Program-made: the position numbers and the translations under genes
Assembly (NCBI GenBank): GCA_021154885.1
Contig: JAJKHS010000013.1
Coordinates: 62,001-126,000 of the forward strand
Source of the DNA: Thermoanaerobaculum sp.
GTDB taxonomy: Bacteria > Acidobacteriota > Thermoanaerobaculia > Multivoradales > UBA5704
Direction of reading: 5' to 3'
DNA length: 64,000 nt
In this document: piece by piece, positions 23,712 to 32,614 of the stretch
Layout: every line of letters begins with the position of its first letter
How positions within the stretch are numbered: position 1 is the first letter of the stretch
The notes under the pieces: generated by a model
Seen by the model: the letters and a program-made list of their open reading frames with translations, nothing else
What the model was told of the DNA's origin: nothing
Database searches by the model: none

Positions 23712-25724
23712 TCAGCGCGAGCCGTCCGATTCCTCCTGCACCTTCTTCTCCTGCAATTTTTTCTTCTCCTTCGCCTTCTCACGCATCTTGTCCCGCAGCG
23801 CCTTGTGGCGGATCTCCTGTCGCTCCTCACGATCGAGCTGGTGCCGCTGCTCCAGTACACGGCGCAGCTCCTCACGGGCGCCGCGCATCTCGCGCTCGAT
23901 CTCGCCGTGGGCCTTTTCGATCTCCTCCCGATGGTCGGCCATGAACTGGCGTCCCAAGTCCTCGTGGCGCTTTTGCATCTCGTCGCGCAGGGTCTCCATC
24001 TGCCGGCGCTGCTCCGCGGTGGGCTTCATCGATTCGCCCATGCGGCGCGCTTCGGCCCAGAGCTTCTCCCGCTCCTCCTGAGACAGGGCGCCGTCGCGCG
24101 CCATTTTCCTGGCCTCGGCGTTGATGCGCGCCAGCGCTTCGTCCGAGGGGCGTAGCTGCTTGGCCAGCTCCGCCATCCTCTTCGCCAGCCGCTCCATCTC
24201 GGGATCGAGCGCTTTCAGATGGACCATCTTCTCGCTCATCTCCCGGGAGAGCTGCTCCATGCGGGGCTGGATCCGCTGCTGAAAGTCCCGAGTGGTCCGT
24301 TCGAGCTCCCGCTGGAGCTTCTGTCGCTCCTCCCTGGACAGGCCGGAGTCCTCGAGCGAGGCGAGCTGATCGTTCAGGGCCTCGAGGGGCTCGTCCACAG
24401 AGGCGTTCGCCCTCTCCATGGCGGCGTCCGCGGCAGCCATCGCGTCGTCGCCGAGATCCACGTCCACGTCCACGTCGGCGCTCTCCCGATCCTCCGCCTG
24501 GACTTCGGCCACCTGATGCTCGGCGTGCCGCGCACGATCGTGCTCGGGCCGGGCGTCCAGCCACGACTCGTCCGCCTGCTGGGGCACCGCGGGAGCTGTC
24601 GCGGCCGGTGCGGGCTTCGGCGGCTTGCGAGGCTCGGTCCGTGAGGCGGAAACGGCCGGCGCGGCTGCGGTCACTGCGATCAGCAGGATCACCATGGCGG
24701 CGCCGAGCCACAGCCGGCGTGCCGGGTGCTCGGGGGCCCGGGTCTCGTCGAGGAGGCGGCGGATGCGCCGCGCGAGGTTCGACGGACGGTCCGCCATGCT
24801 CGGCATAGGCAGGGGACGGAGGCCGGCCGACCAGCCGGCGACCTCGGCCAGGCAGCCAGCCAGAGAGAGGGGGCGGCCGGTGAAGGCCACGGCCCACTCG
24901 TCGCTCAGCATCTCGGAGATCTCCCGCAGCCGGCGGCGGGCCACCCAGTTGAGGGGCTGGAAGAAGAAGACCGCGGCCAGCAGATGGCTGACGACTAGCC
25001 ACGCCGGGTCGCGCCGCACCAGGTGGGCCAACTCGTGGGCCAGCATCCCCTGCTGCTGTTCCTCGGTGAGGCCGGCGAGGGCCCGGGGCGGCAGGCAGAT
25101 CTCCGGCTGTCGGACCCCGAGGGCCAGCGGCACCGGCACCCGCGACGAGCACGAGAGGCGGACGGACCGGCCGAGACCCGCTTCGGCCGCCAGGTCGTGG
25201 AGTTGGGTGAGCACGTTGCCTCCCACCACCCGCGGCCGTGTCCGGAGCCGGTGACGGATGCGCGAGTAGGAACGGACGTACCCCCCCATGAGCACGGTCG
25301 CGCCCAGGGCCCACAGGGCGAGAGCCATGGTGGACGGCGAGGGACTGAAAGACCGTTCAGGCGTGCTCGGCGCCGCCACCGCCAAGAGGCCCGTCCGGGC
25401 GAGGCGGACCGGCACGGCCGGCCCAGTCCTGCCAGCCGTTGCCGTCCCTTCCGTCCCTGCGGTCTCTGCGATCCTTTCCGTCGTTGCGGAAACAGCCGGC
25501 GAGGCCTCCGCCAGGCGCCAGCGCCCGGCCACGGGCTCCCAGCCGGCGGCGACTTGGAGCGAGGCCGTGAGGAGCGCGCCCACCAGGGCGAGCTTCCACA
25601 CCGCCTCCTCGGCCGCCACCGACCAGCGGGCGAGGGGTTCCGACGCGAGCCAGGCGAGGCCCAGCAGCAGCGTGCTGTGCAGGAGATAGGTGAGCAACCA
25701 GGCGAGCGCGTACTGGGCGAGCAT
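23712..25724 (-). CDS. BlaR1/MecR1-like M56 metalloprotease sensor with coiled-coil C-terminus
   Basis: 670 residues from the ATG at 25724, directly after the repressor stop. Membrane spans occupy the N-terminal 350 residues; the zinc motif HELAH is at residue 230 with a downstream FFFQPLNWVARRRLREISEM and LSDEWAVA, as in BlaR1. The penicillin-binding sensor domain is absent; in its place residues 370-670 form a long charged helical region (ELAKQLRPSDEALARINAEA, REEIEKAHGEIEREMRGARE) likely to be a periplasmic coiled coil. Activated proteases of this type cleave the partner BlaI. The signal is unknown. A nine-base repeat encodes AETAGTEGTATAG near residue 85. Confidence 0.88.
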   Translation of the reverse strand: MLAQYALAWLLTYLLHSTLLLGLAWLASEPLARWSVAAEEAVWKLALVGALLTASLQVAAGWEPVAGRWRLAEASPAVSATTERIAETAGTEGTATAGRTGPAVPVRLARTGLLAVAAPSTPERSFSPSPSTMALALWALGATVLMGGYVRSYSRIRHRLRTRPRVVGGNVLTQLHDLAAEAGLGRSVRLSCSSRVPVPLALGVRQPEICLPPRALAGLTEEQQQGMLAHELAHLVRRDPAWLVVSHLLAAVFFFQPLNWVARRRLREISEMLSDEWAVAFTGRPLSLAGCLAEVAGWSAGLRPLPMPSMADRPSNLARRIRRLLDETRAPEHPARRLWLGAAMVILLIAVTAAAPAVSASRTEPRKPPKPAPAATAPAVPQQADESWLDARPEHDRARHAEHQVAEVQAEDRESADVDVDVDLGDDAMAAADAAMERANASVDEPLEALNDQLASLEDSGLSREERQKLQRELERTTRDFQQRIQPRMEQLSREMSEKMVHLKALDPEMERLAKRMAELAKQLRPSDEALARINAEARKMARDGALSQEEREKLWAEARRMGESMKPTAEQRRQMETLRDEMQKRHEDLGRQFMADHREEIEKAHGEIEREMRGAREELRRVLEQRHQLDREERQEIRHKALRDKMREKAKEKKKLQEKKVQEESDGSR

Positions 25725-26111
25725 CTAGCGATCCTCCTTCCACTCCCGGGACGCGATCATCTCCCGAAGCTGCGCGAGCTCTTCGGAGTCGATGTCGTGC
25801 TCGGACAACAAATGGTTGACCAGGGCGGTGATGTCCCCGCGGAAGAGCTGCGAGGTGAGGTCCGAGACCATCGAGCGGCGGACCTGCCCCTCGCTCACCA
25901 GGGGACGATAGATGAACCGGCGGCCTTCGGAGCGGTGGTCGACCACGCCCTTCTTCTCCATCTTGGTGAGCATGGTGGCGATGGTGGTGAGGGCGAGCCC
26001 GCGCTCCGGCTCGAGCGTCTCGTGCACGTCCGACACCGTCGCCTCGCCGTGGCTCCAGAGCACCCGCATGATGGCGAGTTGCAGGTCTCCGAGGTGGTGG
26101 GATGTCTCCAT
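25725..26111 (-). CDS. BlaI/MecI-type transcriptional repressor
   Basis: 128 residues from the ATG at 26111. LGDLQLAIMRVLWSHGEATV, LALTTIATMLTKMEKKGVVD and RRFIYRPLVS are the winged helix of BlaI/MecI, and VSDLTSQLFRGDITALVNHL is its dimerisation and cleavage region. It should repress its own operon until the M56 protease cleaves it. The stop codon is immediately followed by the protease ATG. The promoter at 26143-26171 carries AGTA-type boxes suitable as operator. Confidence 0.92.
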   Translation of the reverse strand: METSHHLGDLQLAIMRVLWSHGEATVSDVHETLEPERGLALTTIATMLTKMEKKGVVDHRSEGRRFIYRPLVSEGQVRRSMVSDLTSQLFRGDITALVNHLLSEHDIDSEELAQLREMIASREWKEDR

Positions 26112-26142
26112 GTCCGTGTTCTCCTTCGCATCAACTACCTGG

Positions 26143-26171
26143 ATAATACTACCCGAGTCGTTGACTGTCAA
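26143..26171 (-). promoter_or_regulatory. promoter of the BlaI/M56 operon
   Basis: On the minus strand a perfect -35 TTGACA (26166-26171) is 17 bases from TATTAT (26143-26148), about 32 bases before the repressor ATG. GGTAGT repeats at 26134-26139 and 26148-26153 could be BlaI contact sites. Confidence 0.7.
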
Positions 26172-26300
26172 TGGGGAGATACGGAGAGGGTTGGGGAAGG
26201 TTGCAGGAGGCCGGCATACCGGCCAGCCTCCTCCAGGCGTAGAATCGCCAAGTTCACTCCACGCCGTCAGGCCGGGCAGACCGGCAGAAAGGGGCCCATC

Positions 26301-27428
26301 GTGCGGTTCGACGTGCGGAAGATCGCGATCCTCCTGCTGCTGGCCGCGCCCGCGGTCCAGGCGCAGCCCTGGCATGGACCGGCGGCCGTCGAGGTCCGGG
26401 TCGAGGACCAGAAGGGCCTCCCCGTCGGCGGCGCCCAAGTCCAGCTCCAGTACACGGCCGTCCCTCCTCTGGACGGGCCGGCGCCGGTGCTCACCGACGC
26501 TCGCGGACACGCTACGGTGGGCGGCCTCGCCGAAGGGGCCTGGCGCCTGTCGGTCAGCCACGACGGCTTCATGACTTACCAGGTCGAGGTGAACGTGCGC
26601 GAAGGGGGCCGCCCGGCGCTGACCGGAGCGACGCAGATCAAGGTCTCGGGGTCCCTGCGCACGATGGAGGTCCAGGTCTCCCGCGCCCGCTCCAACCCGT
26701 CACCTTCCCCGGCACCGTCGCGGGTCACCCCGGTTCGTCCGGTCGAGCCCGCTCCCCGGCAGGAGCCCACCCCGCCGACTCCCAGTCCCCAGGCGCCGGC
26801 ACCGACGGTCCAGCCGCAGGAAACTCCGGCCACCCCCCCGCGCCCGACGCCGCCGGCCCCCGCTCCAGCGCCCACCCCGAAGCCCCTGCCCCCGCCGGCC
26901 CCGGCGCCGAGACCGCAGCCTGTACCGCCGCCGGCTCCGGCACCGACGCCAAAGCCTGTGCCGCCGCCGCCCCCCTCGGCGGCAGCTCCCGAAACGTCGG
27001 CCGAGCGCCTGCGGACTTCCAAGGAGCGCAACTGCGTCGAGTGCCAGCCCGGCGAGTCGGCCCTGTCGCTCGAGTGGACGGTCTCCCCGGGTGGCGCACC
27101 GGGCTGTGGCGGGGACATCGCGAAGCGGCTGGCAGGCGGCGACGTGCCGGCCGAGCTGGCCGCGGGCTGCCACGTGCTACGGATCGCCCTGCCGGCGGGC
27201 GTGCGGTACACCGCCTACCGCTACGAGGTCCTGGTCGCGGACGACAGCCTCGACTGCCCCACTGGCAAGGACTGCCCGCGCAACATGGGCCGCTGGCCCA
27301 TGGACCCGGTCCTCGTCCGCGGCTCCCAAGGAACGGTCGTGCTCGCGCCCTTCGAGCCCGGCCCCTCGCAGGCCGAGAGGCGGGCGGTGCTGACCGTGTA
27401 CTTCACGGAAGGGAAGAAGACGCGCTGA
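26301..27428 (+). CDS. secreted proline-rich protein with carboxypeptidase-regulatory-like domain
   Basis: 375 residues with a GTG start at 26301, preceded by AAAGGGG; the signal peptide (IAILLLLAAPAVQA) follows at once, which supports this start. Residues 25-125 form a CNA-B/CarboxypepD-regulatory-like beta sandwich (VEVRVEDQKGLPVGGAQVQL, TDARGHATVGGLAEG). Residues 135-230 are a Pro/Ala/Lys-rich stretch that could span the cell wall. The C-terminal domain (CVECQPGESALSLEW, TAYRYEVLVADDSLDC) has four to six cysteines. Function unknown. It is divergent from the BlaI operon. Confidence 0.7.
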   Translation: MRFDVRKIAILLLLAAPAVQAQPWHGPAAVEVRVEDQKGLPVGGAQVQLQYTAVPPLDGPAPVLTDARGHATVGGLAEGAWRLSVSHDGFMTYQVEVNVREGGRPALTGATQIKVSGSLRTMEVQVSRARSNPSPSPAPSRVTPVRPVEPAPRQEPTPPTPSPQAPAPTVQPQETPATPPRPTPPAPAPAPTPKPLPPPAPAPRPQPVPPPAPAPTPKPVPPPPPSAAAPETSAERLRTSKERNCVECQPGESALSLEWTVSPGGAPGCGGDIAKRLAGGDVPAELAAGCHVLRIALPAGVRYTAYRYEVLVADDSLDCPTGKDCPRNMGRWPMDPVLVRGSQGTVVLAPFEPGPSQAERRAVLTVYFTEGKKTR

Positions 27429-27433
27429 AGCGG

Positions 27434-27730
27434 TCAGTGCGCCGCCGGCAGCGCCGCGTGAGCGAGGTAGCCGAAGACGAGAGGGAACGTGGCGCCGTTG
27501 TAGATCGCCTTCCAGGGCTTCTCGGAGCCCATGGCCATGCTCCAGAGCCCACCGGACATCAGGAACAGCAGCCCCACGACGATGAACGCGGCCCCCAGGT
27601 GCGGAAACTCGGAGTCGGGCTTCACCGTGTCGTAGGCATGGATGAGAGGCGGGAACACGGAGCCGGCCAGTCCCCACAGAAACTGGACTGACCGGCTGAG
27701 ACGATCACCAGCAGCGTCGGCAGCCATCAT
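27434..27730 (-). CDS. small membrane protein
   Basis: 98 residues starting at the first of two ATG codons at 27730, overlapping the stop of the gene upstream. Three hydrophobic segments are visible (SVQFLWGLAGSVFPPLI, LGAAFIVVGLLFLMSGG, FPLVFGYLAHAAL). No family recognised. Coupling to the next small membrane protein suggests that the two work together in the inner membrane. Confidence 0.6.
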   Translation of the reverse strand: MMAADAAGDRLSRSVQFLWGLAGSVFPPLIHAYDTVKPDSEFPHLGAAFIVVGLLFLMSGGLWSMAMGSEKPWKAIYNGATFPLVFGYLAHAALPAAH

Positions 27731-27957
27731 CCGAAGAGCAGCGTGACGACTTGGCGCAGCAGCGCACCGAATTCCGGTACGAGGCGCCCGATGAGGAGGG
27801 TGGCGGCGACGGCCCCGATCAGCTCGATGCGGAGCGCGCGCCGTGACAGGAGGACAGGGGTGGAGACGCCGTTGGAGTGGTCGTGCATCATGACGACACC
27901 GCCTTTCTTCAAAGTTGGCGGTTGTGGGTCCATCGCGAGTTGGACAGCCGTAGGCAT
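27727..27957 (-). CDS. small membrane protein
   Basis: 76 residues from the ATG at 27957. The first 40 residues are hydrophilic (GVVMMHDHSNGVSTPV) and one or two hydrophobic segments follow (IELIGAVAATLLIGRLV, LLRQVVTLLF). A good promoter lies 24 bases upstream. No family recognised; the stop overlaps the start of the second small membrane gene. Confidence 0.55.
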   Translation of the reverse strand: MPTAVQLAMDPQPPTLKKGGVVMMHDHSNGVSTPVLLSRRALRIELIGAVAATLLIGRLVPEFGALLRQVVTLLFG

Positions 27958-27980
27958 GGACGCATTCCCCTTTCACGGTA

Positions 27981-28009
27981 AAACTATCCTGCGGACGCGC
28001 CGCTGTCAA
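27981..28009 (-). promoter_or_regulatory. promoter for the two small membrane genes
   Basis: TTGACA (28004-28009, minus strand) and TAGTTT (27981-27986) are 17 bases apart, 23 bases before the ATG at 27957. Confidence 0.6.
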
Positions 28010-28020
28010 GGGGTAGAGCG

Positions 28021-29286
28021 CTATGTCTTGAGAAGAGGCAGGCGCCTCCCCGTCCAGCCGGGAAAGAGCCTGGCGTCGTCCTTGATCCCCAGGTGCTTGC
28101 CGGCCAGCTCGCAGAAGACGGCGCGGAAGTCCGTGGTCACCGGCAGGTCCCGGCCCTCGTAGAGAGCGGCCGTGGAGAGGCCGGGGAAGTTGCCGTGCAC
28201 CTTGCCGCCGTCCACCTGGTTGCCCAGCACGAAGAGACAGGAGCCGTGGCCGTGGTCGGTGCCGCCGGAGCCGTTCTCGCGCACGGTGCGGCCGAACTCG
28301 GTCATGGTGGTCAGCAGCACCTGGTCCTGGAACGGGCCGAGGTCGGTCCAGAACGCCTGGATGGCCTGCGCCAGGTCGTGGGCCTGACGGTTGAAGGTGC
28401 CCGCCTGCTGGACGTGGGTGTCCCAGCCGCCGGACTCGGCGAAGGCGACCTCCAGCCCGACGTCCGACTTGATGAGGATGGAGATCTGCCGCAGGGCGTT
28501 GCCCAGAGGCGTCTGGGGGTAGTCCGCGCCGGCCGCCGGCTGGTAGCGCTGGATCTCGGCGGCGGAGAGCATGTGGACGGCGCGGAAGGTCTCGCTTCCC
28601 GTATCCCGGAGCAGGCCCTGGGAGGTCTGATGATAGAGGGCCTCGAAGCCCTGGCCGGCGGCGGCGGCCGTGCGGTCGGCGCCCGGCAGCTCGACGCGGA
28701 AGTCGGCGAGGTTGGTCACCGCCAGCGCCGGCTCGTCGCCGTAGAGGGAGCGGGGGAGCGAGGTGGTGAGGGCCACGGCGCGGAACGGCGAGTTGTCGTG
28801 GCCGAGGAGGCCCACGGCGCGGTTGAGCCAGCCGTTGGGCGTCCCCTTGCGCCCCGGAGTGCCCGTCTCCATGAAGTCCTGGGCGTCGAAGTGGGAACGG
28901 GTCGGGTCGGGCGAGCCCACGGCGTGGACGATGGCCAGGCGCCGGTCCTGCCACAGGGGGAGCAGGGGGGCGAAGCCCGGGTGGAGGCCGAAGCCAGTCT
29001 GCAGGTCGAGAAGACCCGGCTCCGTCGCTCCCTGTCCCTGGGCCGCGCTCAGGGCGAGGCGCGGACGCAGGGGCTTGAGGCTGTCGTCGATGGGCGGCAC
29101 GGCGGCGAGGCCATCCATGGCCCCGCGCTGGAAGATGGTCACCAGCACCTTGCGCTTGCGCGACGCGGACGCTCCCGTGCCCGTCGCCGCCTCGGCGGTG
29201 CGGGTGAGGAAGCTCGGATTGCCAGCCACGCCGAGGGCGAAGAAGGCGACGCCGCCACCCTTGAGGAACATTCTGCGAGTCAACAT
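28021..29286 (-). CDS. DUF1501 family secreted protein
   Basis: 421 residues from the ATG at 29286, with AGGAG 7 bases upstream. A twin-arginine-like N-terminus (MLTRRMFLKGGGVAFFALG) begins the protein. VLVTIFQRGAMDGLAAVPP, HPGFAPLLPLW, SHFDAQDFMETGTPG, ESGGWDTHVQQ and TMTEFGRTVRENGSGGTDHG are signatures of DUF1501, an alkaline-phosphatase-like fold exported through Tat. DUF1501 is nearly always paired with DUF1800, as here. Substrate is unknown. Confidence 0.92.
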   Translation of the reverse strand: MLTRRMFLKGGGVAFFALGVAGNPSFLTRTAEAATGTGASASRKRKVLVTIFQRGAMDGLAAVPPIDDSLKPLRPRLALSAAQGQGATEPGLLDLQTGFGLHPGFAPLLPLWQDRRLAIVHAVGSPDPTRSHFDAQDFMETGTPGRKGTPNGWLNRAVGLLGHDNSPFRAVALTTSLPRSLYGDEPALAVTNLADFRVELPGADRTAAAAGQGFEALYHQTSQGLLRDTGSETFRAVHMLSAAEIQRYQPAAGADYPQTPLGNALRQISILIKSDVGLEVAFAESGGWDTHVQQAGTFNRQAHDLAQAIQAFWTDLGPFQDQVLLTTMTEFGRTVRENGSGGTDHGHGSCLFVLGNQVDGGKVHGNFPGLSTAALYEGRDLPVTTDFRAVFCELAGKHLGIKDDARLFPGWTGRRLPLLKT

Positions 29287-29353
29287 GGGGGTACTCCTAT
29301 CTTCTAGTGGCGCTCGTAGTTCATTAAGTTTCGCTTCGTTCCGGACCGTTGGC

Positions 29354-29491
29354 CCCCTCATCACCCCGGCCCTCTTCTCCCACCGCACTCCCCCCAACCG
29401 GGAGAAGAGGGAGAAAGGCAAGAACGCCTCAGCCGGGTCCCCCTCTCCCGGTCGGGGGGAGTGCGGCGGGAGAGGGGACAGGGGTGAGGGT
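29354..29491 (+). repeat. palindromic element, copy B (between genes)
   Basis: Same termini as copy A (CCCTCATCACCCCGG and ACAGGGGTGAGGG). Two inner hairpins are visible, CTCTTCTCCC with GGGAGAAGAG and CCCTCTCCCG with CGGGAGAGGG, and GGGGGGAGTG pairs with CACTCCCCCC across them. It fills the gap between the DUF1800 and DUF1501 genes. Confidence 0.75.
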
Positions 29492-31495
29492 TCATCGTCT
29501 CTGAAACTCCGGCGACCCCAGGATCACGCCCACCACCTGCTCCAGGGGTGTGGGGGGCCGGCGGTCGACGGGCTCCCTGGGCTCGTCGCCCAGGCGCCCC
29601 CGGACCTTGACGGACTTGACGCTTGTCGCGCTCATCTCGGAGCCGCCGGCGAGCACCTCCTCGTCGGCGTCGCCACCCGCGGCGGCGCTGCGTCCGGCAT
29701 CCTTGGGCGAGGCCTTGTCCACCTTCTTCGCCAGGTTGGGGTCGGTCACCATGGGGGTGAGGAGCTTGAGGGTGGCGGTGAGATCCCGCCCGGGCATCAG
29801 CAGGGCGCTGTAGGTCTTGAGCGCCGCCTCCCGCGACTCGGGCTCGTGGCCGCCGTCGAGGGCCGGCAGGTCGAGGTCGACCCCCTTCACCCGGCCGGCG
29901 GCGAGTTGGAGGCCGAAGTTCATGCGGTTGAGCAGCGAGCCGGTGTTCACCCAGGCCTCGGCGCGGTCGGGATAGCCCGTGGGCGCCTGGTAGGCGTAGA
30001 GGGGCTGGCCCATGCGCGCGATCCACTGAAGGGTCGCCTTGGGATCGTCCAGCCGGCTGCCGGTGGCGCGCAGGGCGGAGGCGGCGAGCTCGAAGGGGGA
30101 CTTGACCTTGGCACCCACCGCGTCCTTGCTCCAGAACTCCGGCGACTCGGCGATGGCGATCAGCAGCCGGCGGGAGTCGCCGCCGGTCTTCAGGTAGACG
30201 TCCGTCAACCGGTCCACCAGCCCCTGCGACGGGTGGTCGGAGACGAAGCGCACGGCGAGCTGGCTGGCGATGTGCCGCGCCGTGGCCCGGTGGGCGGAGA
30301 GCAGGTCGAGCACGGCCTCGCCGTCCTCGATCCCCCGGCCGGCGGGGAAACGGGTTCCCAGGATGGTCTTCTCGCCGGCGTCGTGCTGGTCGGCCCGGAA
30401 GAGGAACTCGCCCTGGGAGCGGAAGCCGAGGCCGCCGGCCATCTGGACCTTGGCGAGGCGGTTCTCCGCCTGCTCCCGGGCCTTGCCGGCGGGCAGCACG
30501 GTCCAGCCGGTGAAAGCGCGGGCCACCTCGATCACGTCCTGCTGGGTGTAGCCGCCGTCCACCCCAAGGGTATGGAGCTCCATCAGCTCGCGGGCATAGT
30601 TCTCGTTCAGCCCCTTGGGACTCTTCTTCCCCGCCGCCTGAGCCTGCGGACGCGCCTTGCCGAGACCACCGAAGCCGCCCCGGCCTCCGAAGCCGCCGCG
30701 GGCGCCCATGCGGACCGGCCGGCGCCGCATCTCGTCCTGCATGGTGGTGGTGGCGCCTTCCGGCGCCGCAGACTGGGCGTTGTCGAGGTAGATGAGCATG
30801 GCCGGGCTTTTGGCCGTGGCCTCCAGGAGGTCGCGGAAGCGGGCCAGGGCGTAGGGGCGGATGGCGTCCCGCTCGTAGGGGAGCAGGTAAGGCCGGGCCC
30901 TGCCGTTGGTCAGCGAGATGTTGAAGTGGTTGAACCAGAAGTCGGTCATCACCTCGCCGAGCTGGTTCTCGGACTCCACGGCCCGGGTCAGCTTCTGGAC
31001 CATGAGCTGCCCCGCGAGCTCTTTCTCGGGGTGGTAGCCCTGCTCCTGGGCCCAGGCGAGGACCTTCTGCCGCAGCTCCTTCTTGTCGTCGCCCTTGAGG
31101 TCCTTGGGAGCCACGTCCTGGGGCAGGACGCCGGCCTCCCGCGCTTGGCGCAGGACGAGGCCGGTGGGCGGATAGGTGCGGACGATCTCGGCGGTGGCCA
31201 TGTGCAGGGCGGGCAGGGAGTGGAGGTCCTCCTCCACCTTGCCGTCCGGCAGGTCGCCGCCGAGTTGGCGCTCGAACCAGCGGTCGAGCCCCGTCTTGAC
31301 GACGGCGTCCACTTCTCCGGGACGGGGGCCGAACGCGAAACGATTCAACAGGTGAGCCGCCGCCTGGCGCTCGGTCAGCCCCGCCTCCTTCCACGGCAGG
31401 TGGAGGGTCGAGGGCTTCTCGTCGGCGGCCATTACGCCGCCCCAGACGCACAGGGCGAGGGCGACGGTGGTCAAGGCGGTGAGGACGGTTTTCAT
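29492..31495 (-). CDS. DUF1800 family secreted protein
   Basis: 667 residues from the ATG at 31495 (AGGAG upstream). After a signal peptide (TALTTVALALCVWGGVMA), LTERQAAAHLLNRFAFGPRP, TDFWFNHFNI, ARPYLLPYERDAIRPYAL, LNENYARELMELHTLGVDGG and YTQQDVIEVARAFTGW are characteristic of DUF1800. A Gly/Arg-rich insertion sits near residue 260. The last residues are PLEQVVGVILGSPEFQRR, a typical end. It is upstream of, and probably cotranscribed with, DUF1501 across the palindromic element. Family function is not established. Confidence 0.92.
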   Translation of the reverse strand: MKTVLTALTTVALALCVWGGVMAADEKPSTLHLPWKEAGLTERQAAAHLLNRFAFGPRPGEVDAVVKTGLDRWFERQLGGDLPDGKVEEDLHSLPALHMATAEIVRTYPPTGLVLRQAREAGVLPQDVAPKDLKGDDKKELRQKVLAWAQEQGYHPEKELAGQLMVQKLTRAVESENQLGEVMTDFWFNHFNISLTNGRARPYLLPYERDAIRPYALARFRDLLEATAKSPAMLIYLDNAQSAAPEGATTTMQDEMRRRPVRMGARGGFGGRGGFGGLGKARPQAQAAGKKSPKGLNENYARELMELHTLGVDGGYTQQDVIEVARAFTGWTVLPAGKAREQAENRLAKVQMAGGLGFRSQGEFLFRADQHDAGEKTILGTRFPAGRGIEDGEAVLDLLSAHRATARHIASQLAVRFVSDHPSQGLVDRLTDVYLKTGGDSRRLLIAIAESPEFWSKDAVGAKVKSPFELAASALRATGSRLDDPKATLQWIARMGQPLYAYQAPTGYPDRAEAWVNTGSLLNRMNFGLQLAAGRVKGVDLDLPALDGGHEPESREAALKTYSALLMPGRDLTATLKLLTPMVTDPNLAKKVDKASPKDAGRSAAAGGDADEEVLAGGSEMSATSVKSVKVRGRLGDEPREPVDRRPPTPLEQVVGVILGSPEFQRR

Positions 31496-31708
31496 GGACT
31501 GGGCTCCTGGGTCGGTACGGCGAGTGTCTCCATTCTGAACTTGAAACCCGGGAGGGGGGTATTTCCTGCGGCGATCCCAGGGGACGACGTTTCCCACCCC
31601 CCACTCGTAAACTGTACCGTGGATGTAATACACTGTCCTCCAGAAGATCCGCACGGAGCTTCGGGACAGGGCGGCCGGAGGGCCGCATTTGCGGGAGCTG
31701 TGTCGCCA

Positions 31709-32614
31709 ATGATCGAGCTGGAGGGGATCGCCAAGACTTACGCGGACGGCCTGGAGGCCCTGAAGGGGGTCTCCATCCGGCTGGAGCGCGGGATGTTCGG
31801 CCTGCTGGGACCCAACGGCGCAGGCAAGACGACCTTCCTCTCCATCCTGGTGCTGGCCCTGGAGCCCTCGGCGGGGCGGCGGGTCTATGACGGGCTGGAC
31901 GCGGCGTCGCGCCGGGCGCGCTCGGCGATCCGCCGACGGATCGGCTTCCTGCCCCAGGACTACCACCCCATCGGCCACCTCACCGGCCGCGAGTACCTGG
32001 CCCACTGCGCCCGGCTGCGGGAGGTGCCCCTGGGGCGCGCGGCCCTGCGCCGGCGGATCGGGGAGCTGCTGGAAGGCGTGGGGCTGGAGCGGGCGGCGGA
32101 CCGGCGCAGCGGCGAGTACTCGGGGGGCATGCGACGCCGGCTGGGGATCGCCCAGGCGCTCATTCACTCTCCCCGCCTGCTGGTGGTGGACGAGCCCACG
32201 GCCGGGCTCGATCCCGAGGAGCGGATCCGCTTCCGCATGCTGGTCACCGCCGCGGCAGCGGAGATGACGGTGCTCCTCTCCACTCACATCGTGGAGGACG
32301 TCGAGGCCACCTGCCCCCGCCTGGGGGTGATCGGCCGCGGCCGGCTGCTCTTCGACGGCCCGCCCACCGAGCTGCTGCGGCGGGCCAACGGCCGCCTCTG
32401 GCGAGTGCCGGCGGAGGCGCCGCTGCCGGCGGGTGCGGTCGAGGTCACCCGCCGGACGGACCGCGAGGGGGGAGTCGAGCGGGTGGTGTACCACGATGGC
32501 CCGGTGCCCGGCGCCGTGCCCCGGCCGCCCAACCTGGAGGAGTCCTACGCCGCGTTCCTCGCCCTGCAGGGGATCGAGCGCGCTCCGGACGACCTGGCGG
32601 AGGGGAGCGCATGA
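31709..32614 (+). CDS. ABC transporter ATP-binding protein
   Basis: 301 residues from the ATG at 31709. Walker A GPNGAGKTT starts at residue 34, Q-loop FLPQDYHP, signature YSGGMRRRLG, Walker B LLVVDEPTAGLD and the H-loop in LLSTHIVED are all intact. It is of the ABC-2/CcmA export type. Its last four bases overlap the start of the permease fusion gene, making it the first gene of a six-gene operon. It probably powers the permease domain of the next protein. Confidence 0.92.
   Translation: MIELEGIAKTYADGLEALKGVSIRLERGMFGLLGPNGAGKTTFLSILVLALEPSAGRRVYDGLDAASRRARSAIRRRIGFLPQDYHPIGHLTGREYLAHCARLREVPLGRAALRRRIGELLEGVGLERAADRRSGEYSGGMRRRLGIAQALIHSPRLLVVDEPTAGLDPEERIRFRMLVTAAAAEMTVLLSTHIVEDVEATCPRLGVIGRGRLLFDGPPTELLRRANGRLWRVPAEAPLPAGAVEVTRRTDREGGVERVVYHDGPVPGAVPRPPNLEESYAAFLALQGIERAPDDLAEGSA

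Noticed and set aside
28763-31708. A long upstream extension of the ABC ATPase frame
   Set aside because: The ABC domain begins at the ATG at 31709; the upstream part is antisense of DUF1501 and DUF1800.
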